Shown here: positions 52,771-58,783 of the stretch, piece after piece
Numbering within the stretch: position 1 is the first letter of the stretch
How the letters are laid out: the number at the start of each line of letters is the position of its first letter
Origin: Desulfosporosinus sp. BRH_c37
Lineage (GTDB): Bacteria; Bacillota; Desulfitobacteriia; Desulfitobacteriales; Desulfitobacteriaceae
Length of the DNA: 58,783 bases
Assembly: GCA_001516045.1 (NCBI GenBank)
Contig: LOEW01000205.1
Coordinates: 1-58,783, forward strand
Direction of reading: 5' to 3'
Translations under genes and position numbers: made by a program
The notes under the pieces: generated by a model
The model's database searches: none
Seen by the model: only the letters and a program-made list of their open reading frames with translations
Told to the model about the DNA's origin: nothing

Positions 52771-52842
52771 AAGCAGGTGAAAATATTTATTATTTACACC
52801 TGCTTCAGGGGAGTCGTAATATAATAATTAATGTTATACTAA
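52771..52842 (+). promoter_or_regulatory. Inverted-repeat promoter element 1
   Basis: AAGCAGGTG (52771-52779) and CACCTGCTT (52797-52805) flank an AT-rich spacer and are followed by CAGGGGAG and, about 30 bases on, a GTTATACT -10-like element. It precedes the sensor gene at 52979. The same layout is at 54017-54098 and 54194-54280 (before the membrane protein) and, with different stem bases, at 55900-55976 (before the ligase). Confidence 0.65.
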
Positions 52843-52978
52843 ATGAAAAAATGGTTCAATAGAATTTAGTGAATAAATACTATAGTTCCAGTAATTTCTA
52901 ACTATTGATAAAGAATGGGGTTATGTAGTGAATAATTAGGGAACACCTTTGTCTACAAAAATGCATGGAGGTAGTATA

Positions 52979-53797
52979 ATGAACATAGAAACTTGTACTG
53001 AGATAGCCCCCTACTTAAAAGATTGGTATGAACAAGAGGTTTCACTTATTATAATCGACAGAGAAAAAGTCTTATATATTCATAAAATTAAGGAAATGGA
53101 GAAAATGCCTATTTCTGCCGGAATGCCGCTCGAACAAATCGAAAAAACAATCTCGGTCAAAGCATTACGGGCAGGAAAGCGTATGGTGGCACGACAGGAC
53201 AAAACTGCTTTTGGTATTCCATATATTGCAGCAGCTAATCCAGTCTTTGATAACGGTGAAGTAGTTGGTGTGATAACTATTGTCATCTCGACACAGAATA
53301 ATGATTTATTGATCAATACAGGTGAGGAAATCCTAGCTTCAATGGAAGAAATTTCAGCTAGTATGGATTGCTTATCTAAAGCAGGTCAACAATTGGCGGC
53401 AACTTCGAGCATTATGGACGCGGATGCCTCTCAAGCAAAAAAAGATTTAGACCGGATTACCGGGATTACCACGGCCATTAAGCAGATTTCAGTTCAAAGC
53501 AATATCCTTGGCATTAATGCTTCGATCGAGGCAGCTCGGGCTGGGCAAGTGGGAAGCGGCTTTGCCGTGGTGGCTGGCGAAGTTCGAAAGCTTGCAGAAG
53601 GAACAAAGGATTCAGTAGTTAACATCGAAGCGAGTGTGCAAGCGGTCTTGGCTTCGGTGAGCACAATGTTGGAAGCAGTAGTACAGTTAGCAGAGGTTAC
53701 AGAGACCCAGGCTGCTGGACTACGGGAAGTACAAGGAGCTATACAACAGGTCACTCAGGCTGCAGGTCAGCTTGTGGAAATGGGTAAGGTTTTATAG
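52979..53797 (+). CDS. Soluble methyl-accepting chemotaxis-type sensor protein
   Basis: 272 residues from ATG 52979, with GGAGG upstream. No membrane segment is visible. Residues 1-105 form a small PAS/GAF-like sensor ([34 protein letters not shown]). The rest is an MCP signalling coiled coil containing the conserved hairpin [20 protein letters not shown] followed by [13 protein letters not shown]. It would bind CheA and CheW and modulate motility in response to a cytoplasmic signal. It is preceded by the inverted-repeat promoter element and lies next to the XylR_N regulator, so the signal may be an aromatic compound or its metabolism (inference). Confidence 0.82.
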   Translation: MNIETCTEIAPYLKDWYEQEVSLIIIDREKVLYIHKIKEMEKMPISAGMPLEQIEKTISVKALRAGKRMVARQDKTAFGIPYIAAANPVFDNGEVVGVITIVISTQNNDLLINTGEEILASMEEISASMDCLSKAGQQLAATSSIMDADASQAKKDLDRITGITTAIKQISVQSNILGINASIEAARAGQVGSGFAVVAGEVRKLAEGTKDSVVNIEASVQAVLASVSTMLEAVVQLAEVTETQAAGLREVQGAIQQVTQAAGQLVEMGKVL

Positions 53798-53850
53798 GAT
53801 TCGGTAAAGTGAAAACTAAGAATCGGGAAGCTAAGTGATTTAGCATAATT

Positions 53851-53897
53851 AAGCGTCCTCATTTCACTATCAAAGTGGAGTGAGGACGCTTGTGTTT
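53851..53897 (+). terminator. Intrinsic terminator of the sensor gene
   Basis: An AAGCGTCCTCA-CACT stem pairs with AGTG-TGAGGACGCTT and is followed by GTGTTTT. Confidence 0.8.
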
Positions 53898-54016
53898 TCA
53901 GCACAGCCTCTTAAAGCGTAAAGCAATAGTGAAGGACAAGCGACTTGTTCGACTGAAGCCGAAGAGAGACATGCCACTCAGGCTTTTGGAGGGAAGAGGC
54001 ATATTCACATTAAAAG

Positions 54017-54280
54017 GAAGCAGGTGAAACATTTTACCAATTTACACCTGATTCAGAGGAGTTGCAAAAAATATTTATGTGTTATACTAAATTGAAAAAA
54101 TAATTAATTCAGATAATTAGAAAAAGTAAAACAGGTGAAATGTTGAAAATAATGCCTTAAGTTTTAAACCTATTCAAAGGATAGTTTCCATAAGAAGCAG
54201 GTGAAATATTTCTTAAATTTACACCAGCTTCAGAGGAATGGCATATAAATTATTTGTGTTATACTAAATTGAAAATAAAT
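54017..54280 (+). promoter_or_regulatory. Tandem inverted-repeat promoter elements (two clear copies, one decayed)
   Basis: Clear copies start at 54017 and 54194, each with GAAGCAGGTGAAA, a complementary right arm, TTCAGAGGA and a GTGTTATACTAAATTGA -10 region. A decayed one lies between them (ACAGGTGAAA at about 54130, AACCTATTCAAAGGA). Together they form a 270-base control region before the membrane protein gene. No ORF is visible from 53900 to 54426. Confidence 0.65.
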
Positions 54281-54426
54281 CCAATTCAGATAATTAAAAA
54301 TAAAGCTGGTTACAGTATTGTGCAATTGTTAAGCAATGCTCTAGTTTTTTGCTGTCTTTTTTAGGAAGGGTTCGACTTATGTTTATCTAGCTTAATTGCT
54401 TTAATTAAAATTAGGAGGTGGTTAAT

Positions 54427-54444
54427 ATGGTAGCTAATCATTAA
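54427..54444 (+). CDS. Five-codon leader ORF with strong ribosome site
   Basis: ATG GTA GCT AAT CAT TAA (MVANH) follows TTAGGAGGTGG at good spacing. It lies about 130 bases before the membrane protein gene, in the same transcript as predicted from the inverted-repeat promoters. It is too short to function as a protein. It may be a translated leader that modulates the downstream message. Confidence 0.35.
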   Translation: MVANH

Positions 54445-54573
54445 ATTATAACCCTTCTTATAACCTTTTTTGAAATTTCGAGAATTGGAGTGGTGCCCAA
54501 TAACGTTTAGAAGAAGAATAAACCATCAAGATCAAGATAAATGAGTGAATAAAACATATTGGAGGGATCAATC

Positions 54574-55833
54574 TTGCAAGTAGATAAAACAAAACGAATC
54601 TTTAATAGCCAACTAGGTACTGGTTTTGCGGCCCTAATTTTTTGTGCTATTTTATCCTTATTGATATGGCCAATTTGGTCGATGGTTATGAAAACTGTGT
54701 TTATCGGTATAGCTGGGGAAGGTTTAAACGCAGCCGGTCCAAAACTAGCAGCCCAGTTACTTGGGGCTATGGTAGAAGGTTCTTGTTTTTGGATGATTGT
54801 TATTTCCTGGATTGTGCTTACTCTTGGCAATGGTCTTTACGGTAAATATAAATTTACTGAAAGACAACCTTGGGCAGGACTTTGGTATACCATTTTTGGT
54901 TGGTTTTTTGGGATGGTAGCTTTTTTCGTCTTAATTAACTTCTTGGGTATTTGGTGGAAGCCTTTTAATCTTGCTATTATGTTTACACCCAAAACTGCCG
55001 AAGATGTACAGTTAGCTTTTGAAGGTTGGGAAGCCGCTAATTTTTATGTATTGGCGTGTATTATAGTCCAAGCACCCTTGGCAACCCTCTTCCATAAATG
55101 GCCATTTGCCGGTAATGCCAAGGCACCGACGGATGGGTTTGGCACTATGGCCTTGGGTACTTTAGTTACTTGGATCGTTTGGATGGCCTTAATTGTTCCG
55201 AGCTTTTTCAAGCTTTCAATTGGTGAGCATCTGGTTGTGCTTCAACCTTTTGGCTCCTGGCCAGCCTTCGTAGCTTTTTGCCAAGCTTTCATTATCTTTT
55301 TTATTATCCCTGCTGAGGGCGGCGAACTATATCCAATGAAACTATTTGCCAAAAAACAGCCCTTAATGGGTATCATTGGGCTAATTATTGCTTTGGCTGC
55401 GGCATTTATAGTACCACCCGTTCTTAAAAGCATTGTGGGTCCACTTAACCTAGTCCCGGGAATGCCGCCGGATGTGGTAGTGGCTTCCTTAGAACTGTCA
55501 GTGGTTGTCATGATATTTGCTTGGCATCATTTGTTTGATGATTTTCCCAGTGCTCAATTGGTTTCTAACACTGCCGCTAGGGTCTTGTTACGAGCTGCTA
55601 TCTGGTTTGGGGGCGGTGCCATTTATGGAGTGTTATGGCTGAAAACTTTCATGAAACTACCCGTTGGTTCAAATAACATGGGAATGGGCTTTCCGACAAT
55701 GGGTATCTTAGCAGGTCAATTTGTCCTCTTAGCGACTGTACTTTTTCTCAATTGCTACTTTGATAAATGGCCGTTTGTTCGCAAACAATCAGTGACCAGT
55801 CAACAAGTAGTTGCTAAAGAGGTCGCAAGGTAA
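54574..55833 (+). CDS. Polytopic membrane protein, probable transporter, family not recognised
   Basis: 419 residues from TTG 54574, with GGAGGG upstream; an in-frame TTG at 54559 overlaps that site. Ten or more hydrophobic segments are visible (GFAALIFCAILSLLIWPIWS; FWMIVISWIVLTLGNGLYG; FIIFFIIPAEGGELY; MGILAGQFVLLATVLFL). It has many aromatic residues and a single C-terminal tail. A conserved-looking AWHHLFDDFPS lies in a late loop. I do not recognise the family. Position between a chemosensor and an acyl-CoA ligase, under the same promoter type, suggests uptake of an organic acid or aromatic substrate (inference). Confidence 0.7.
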   Translation: MQVDKTKRIFNSQLGTGFAALIFCAILSLLIWPIWSMVMKTVFIGIAGEGLNAAGPKLAAQLLGAMVEGSCFWMIVISWIVLTLGNGLYGKYKFTERQPWAGLWYTIFGWFFGMVAFFVLINFLGIWWKPFNLAIMFTPKTAEDVQLAFEGWEAANFYVLACIIVQAPLATLFHKWPFAGNAKAPTDGFGTMALGTLVTWIVWMALIVPSFFKLSIGEHLVVLQPFGSWPAFVAFCQAFIIFFIIPAEGGELYPMKLFAKKQPLMGIIGLIIALAAAFIVPPVLKSIVGPLNLVPGMPPDVVVASLELSVVVMIFAWHHLFDDFPSAQLVSNTAARVLLRAAIWFGGGAIYGVLWLKTFMKLPVGSNNMGMGFPTMGILAGQFVLLATVLFLNCYFDKWPFVRKQSVTSQQVVAKEVAR

Positions 55834-55894
55834 AACTATAATTTTTAGAGAACATTTAATTAGCTAAGCTTTCTTACTTATTAATTAGTCTTTA

Positions 55895-55985
55895 ACAGGA
55901 CCAGTCGGAAATTTTTACGGATTTCCGACTGGTTCAGAGGTAGAATTAAAAACTTATTGTGTTATGCTTAAATTGATAATACTAT
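55895..55985 (+). promoter_or_regulatory. Inverted-repeat promoter element 4 (variant stem)
   Basis: The stem is ACCAGTCGGAAAT paired with ATTTCCGACTGGT, different in sequence from copies 1-3, but the flank TTCAGAGG and the region GTGTTATGCTTAAATTGAT are retained. Conservation of pairing while the bases change argues for a selected hairpin or dyad. Confidence 0.65.
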
Positions 55986-56060
55986 TCAGAGAATTTTATA
56001 TAAAACCATGTTTCAAAATTAATTAAATTTTAAAATTTATTAAAGAGGAGTGGGGATCAG

Positions 56061-57569
56061 ATGAATTTATCCCAAATCGTTGAAAAACATGTTGAGAGAA
56101 TTCCTAACAGTTTCGCAGTAATATCCGAAACAACGAAGTACACTTGGAAAGAATTTAATCATCAGGTTAACAAAATGGGTAACGCCTTAAAGAAGTTGGG
56201 AGTCAGTAAAGGGGACCGTGTTGCGATTTGTTTACCTAATTCACCGGAATATCTGGTGACCTATTTTGGTATTGTCAAAATTGGAGCCATCGCAGTACCA
56301 TTTAACGTGATGTTTAAGAGCACCGAAATCAAGTATATTCTTAACAATTCGGAAGCAAAATTGTTAATTGGTTTAGCTGGGGAAACGATGAACAAAGTTT
56401 TAGAGATTCGGGATCAGACTCCGTTACTTGAAAAGGTCGTTTTGGTAGGGGAGAGTAGTAGTAAGGATGCCATTACTTATCAGCAAATATTAGAGGGGGA
56501 GTCGGCAGAACTTAATCAAGTGGATTGTGCTCCAGATGACATAGTAACAATTCTTTATACTTCGGGAACAACCGGACAACCTAAAGGAGCAATGCTTACT
56601 CACAGTAATTTTTATGATAATGCAGAGTTAAATGGTTGTTATGTACTAATGATTAGTGATCAAGACCGTTTTCTGACGGGGACACCTTTTTGTCACATCT
56701 TTTTTGTCCTCGCTGTTTTAGGGCCTATGTACAAGGGTGCAGCTATTATAACTATGCCGCGTTTCTTTCCAGATAAAGCTTTAGAATTGATTTCAGAGCA
56801 TCAAGGAACCCATTTTGCCGGTGTACCGACTATGTACATTTATATGCTCCAAACATATCTTGAAAATCCTGAGAAGTATAATTTAAAGGCCTGGCGTTTT
56901 GCACAGGCCGCTGGCGCTGCTATGCCAGCCGAATATATTCCCAAAATTGTAGATACCTTTGGTGTGGGATTCTGTGAATGTTATGGTTCAACCGAAACAA
57001 GTGCTACTTGTACTTATGGACGTTTAGAACATGGGAAAGCGGGTTCGATTGGTTTGCCCGCTGATACTTGGAAAGTTATCATTACAGATAAAGACAATAA
57101 TCCCGCTGTTCATGGAGAAGTAGGTGAGATCGTAGTTAAAGGTCCTGGTCTTTTTAAAGGATATTGGAAAATGCCTGAAGCCACTTCAGAAGCATTAGTT
57201 GACGGTTGGTTCCATACTGGAGATCTCGGGATGGTTGATGAGGATGGTTACCTCTATATTGTTGACCGCAAAAAAGACATGTTAATCTGCGGTGGGTACA
57301 ATGTTTATCCACGTGAGGTAGAAGAGGTTCTGTATACCCACCCGGCGGTCTTAGAAGCTGCTGTAATAGGAGTTAAAGATGATGTTAAAGGCGAGATTCC
57401 TAAATCGTTTATTACTCTTAGACCGGGCTGCAAAGCAGATGAAGCAGAAATTATTGCCTTTTGTAAGGAACGAATGGCGGCTTATAAAGTTCCTCGGCTT
57501 GTAGAATTCCCGCTTGAACTACCGAAAAATGCGACTGGCAAGATCTTGAAAAGAGTTCTGGCAGGTTAG
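56061..57569 (+). CDS. AMP-forming acyl-CoA synthetase (acid-CoA ligase)
   Basis: 502 residues from ATG 56061 (AAGAGGAG upstream). The adenylate motifs are ILYTSGTTGQPKGAMLTH, ECYGSTETSATC, GWFHTGDLG and DRKKDMLICGG. The catalytic Lys lies in PKNATGKILKR at the C-terminus. It activates a carboxylic acid to its CoA thioester through an acyl-adenylate. Motif style resembles medium- or long-chain fatty-acid and aryl-acid ligases of the ANL superfamily; the substrate is not certain. In context, activation of an aromatic or arylsuccinate-derived acid is plausible, although benzylsuccinate itself is normally activated by a CoA-transferase (BbsEF) that is absent here. Confidence 0.9.
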   Translation: MNLSQIVEKHVERIPNSFAVISETTKYTWKEFNHQVNKMGNALKKLGVSKGDRVAICLPNSPEYLVTYFGIVKIGAIAVPFNVMFKSTEIKYILNNSEAKLLIGLAGETMNKVLEIRDQTPLLEKVVLVGESSSKDAITYQQILEGESAELNQVDCAPDDIVTILYTSGTTGQPKGAMLTHSNFYDNAELNGCYVLMISDQDRFLTGTPFCHIFFVLAVLGPMYKGAAIITMPRFFPDKALELISEHQGTHFAGVPTMYIYMLQTYLENPEKYNLKAWRFAQAAGAAMPAEYIPKIVDTFGVGFCECYGSTETSATCTYGRLEHGKAGSIGLPADTWKVIITDKDNNPAVHGEVGEIVVKGPGLFKGYWKMPEATSEALVDGWFHTGDLGMVDEDGYLYIVDRKKDMLICGGYNVYPREVEEVLYTHPAVLEAAVIGVKDDVKGEIPKSFITLRPGCKADEAEIIAFCKERMAAYKVPRLVEFPLELPKNATGKILKRVLAG

Positions 57570-57578
57570 CTACAGAAA

Positions 57579-57611
57579 AAGCACGCTTAAAATTGCGTGC
57601 TTCTTTTTTTG
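57579..57611 (+). terminator. Intrinsic terminator of the ligase gene
   Basis: An AAGCACGC/GCGTGCTT stem is followed by CTTTTTTT. Confidence 0.9.
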
Positions 57612-57704
57612 ACTCGAAGAGCAAGGGTGACAAAAGTGCTAAAACAATATAATATGTTGTTAAGATAAGTGCGAGAAAATTTAAGAGACAAGGAATGATA
57701 ACAT

Positions 57705-58580
57705 TTGTTTTATGAAGGTGCCATTTATCGTCCTCCCAGTGAAGCGGGAAGCCTTATTCTCCAGATTACCGTAGGTTGCCGCCATAATGCTTGTACTTTT
57801 TGTAGTGTCTTTAAAGATAAGCGTTTTCGAATAAAATCTGAGCAAGAAATTGAAGAAATTATTTCAATAGCCTTAGCGGAATATCCTGATGCGGAAAGAA
57901 TTTTTCTAGCTGATGGAGATGCGCTAACTGTAGAAACGTCCGTACTTGTAAAGATCCTCGATCGGCTATATCGGAGTTTCTCTCGTCTTGAAAGAGTAGG
58001 CATCTATGGTGGGCCGAAAGATATCCGGCAAAAAAGCATAGAGGAACTAAAAGAGCTTAAGGAACATGGTTTAAATATAGTCTATCTTGGAGTAGAAAGC
58101 GGAAGCGCCAGAATTCTAAAGACTGTGCATAAAGGGGTTACACCAGAGGAAATGATTGCTGCTGGCCAAAAAGTGATGGCAAGCGGTCTGTTGCTTTCCT
58201 GTACTGTAATTATTGGGTTAGGTGGAAAAGCTTATTCTCAGGAACATGCAATCGAAACTGCAAAGGTCGCTAGTGCTATTAATCCCCATTATTTAGCAGG
58301 TTTAACTTTAATCGTGAAACCGGAAGCTCCCATTATGCGTTCCGTGCAAAAGGGAGAGTTAGAATTGCTTTCACCATTGGAGGCCTTAACTGAAATTAAG
58401 ACTCTTGTTGAACACTTACAGGTTACTGATTGTATATTCCGTTGTAATCATGCTTCAAATTATTTGCCTCTAAAAGCGACTCTACCTCAGGAAGGAGCTA
58501 TGCTAATCAACATAATTGACAAAGTTATTCAAAGCAATCAGACGGGGCAGTTGCGTCCTGAAGGCTCGAGAGCGTTGTAA
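57705..58580 (+). CDS. Radical SAM protein (Elp3/HemN-like superfamily)
   Basis: 291 residues from TTG 57705 (AAGGA upstream). The cluster motif GCRHNACTFC (C-x4-C-x2-C spacing), FLADGDALT, and GLNIVYLGVESGSARILKTV define a radical SAM barrel of the group with a C-rich GC(S/R)HN motif; no extra domain follows. This group is widespread and mostly uncharacterised, so no reaction is assigned. It is transcribed alone, after the ligase terminator and before a terminator at about 58607-58652. No further gene is visible to the window end, which holds a hairpin repeat copy (58708-58752). Confidence 0.85.
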   Translation: MFYEGAIYRPPSEAGSLILQITVGCRHNACTFCSVFKDKRFRIKSEQEIEEIISIALAEYPDAERIFLADGDALTVETSVLVKILDRLYRSFSRLERVGIYGGPKDIRQKSIEELKELKEHGLNIVYLGVESGSARILKTVHKGVTPEEMIAAGQKVMASGLLLSCTVIIGLGGKAYSQEHAIETAKVASAINPHYLAGLTLIVKPEAPIMRSVQKGELELLSPLEALTEIKTLVEHLQVTDCIFRCNHASNYLPLKATLPQEGAMLINIIDKVIQSNQTGQLRPEGSRAL

Positions 58581-58606
58581 TTGTCAACATATGCCTATCG
58601 TTACTT

Positions 58607-58652
58607 TAAAAACACCTTTGGAAATGAAATGCCATTTCCAAAGGTGTTTTTA
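58607..58652. terminator. Strong hairpin terminator
   Basis: An AAAACACCTTTGGAAATG stem pairs with its complement and is followed by T residues. It is near-symmetric, so it works on both strands. Confidence 0.85.
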
Positions 58653-58783
58653 AATTAGTATTTTAGTACCCTAAAGCCGGGGAAGTGATTTTGAAGTAGA
58701 GAACCAAATTTATCCAAATCGTAAGATTCCCACTTCTACAAGTGGGAGTGATACACCTTATTCTGCTTCGGTGGGGGTAGAGT

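Noticed and set aside
54574..55833. Assigning the membrane protein to an aromatic-acid transporter family
   Set aside because: No family signature could be recognised; only the context suggests transport.
46567..58752. Complete IS200/IS605 element at the hairpin repeats
   Set aside because: No TnpA or TnpB coding sequence lies near any copy, so only the hairpin ends are supported.

Overview
The window looks like chromosomal DNA of a low-GC, strictly anaerobic, spore-forming Firmicute of the Desulfosporosinus/Desulfitobacterium type. The evidence is Gram-positive Shine-Dalgarno sites with many TTG and GTG starts, CWB2 cell-wall-binding proteins, a PucR-type regulator, ferredoxin-linked keto-acid oxidation and glycyl-radical chemistry. 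No rRNA, tRNA or CRISPR array was seen. Genus is an inference.

Region 1 (1-10.3 kb) is a plastic accessory region. It holds an XRE regulator, a DUF4406 protein and two near-identical copies of a two-gene module: a tyrosine recombinase plus a DNA-binding partner with two helix-turn-helix-like repeats and a ribbon-helix-helix-like tail. The second partner gene is broken by one TAG. Small toxin-antitoxin-like or nuclease genes follow (PIN pairs, HicA/HicB, a truncated Rpn nuclease, DUF4160/DUF2442). Several end in a diverged ~110-140 bp repeat that carries an intrinsic terminator, and one repeat appears to be entered by a group II intron fragment. The layout recalls an integron array, but it has not been shown to be one.

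Region 2 (10.3-35 kb) is a cell-surface island: a CWB2-HtrA fusion protease, two S41 (C-terminal-processing) proteases, a subtilase, two TolC-like secreted coiled-coil proteins, a lipoprotein, secreted Ig-like proteins, a CWB2 S-layer-like protein and a 1,450-residue Ig-repeat protein whose 5' end is missing. A third, diverged recombinase/partner module lies beside that headless gene, which raises the possibility of surface-protein switching.

Region 3 (35.5-46.6 kb) is the metabolic core. A fused class I fumarase is followed by a CBS-PAS sigma-54 activator, a well-matched -24/-12 promoter with an upstream palindrome, and then a fumarate-adding glycyl radical enzyme operon in the order gamma (BssC-like), alpha (BssA-like), beta (BssB-like), MoxR ATPase (BssE-like), VWA partner and activase (BssD-like). 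The alpha subunit keeps the catalytic Cys491, the radical Gly828, the fumarate-site Arg506, and the Trp611 and Ile615 that correspond to the toluene pocket. Activation of toluene or a related methyl-arene or alkane by addition to fumarate is the likely function. The substrate is not proven.

Region 4 (46.6-58.8 kb) holds a DUF4125-like protein, a zinc-ribbon protein, indolepyruvate:ferredoxin oxidoreductase (iorAB), a PaaY/gamma-carbonic-anhydrase-like protein, a XylR_N/V4R-PucR regulator typical of aromatic catabolism, a soluble methyl-accepting-type sensor, an unrecognised polytopic membrane protein, an acyl-CoA ligase and a radical SAM protein. Recurrent inverted-repeat promoter elements precede the sensor, membrane protein and ligase genes. 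A hairpin repeat family (7 copies) punctuates 34.9-58.8 kb. No benzylsuccinate beta-oxidation (bbs) genes are in the window.
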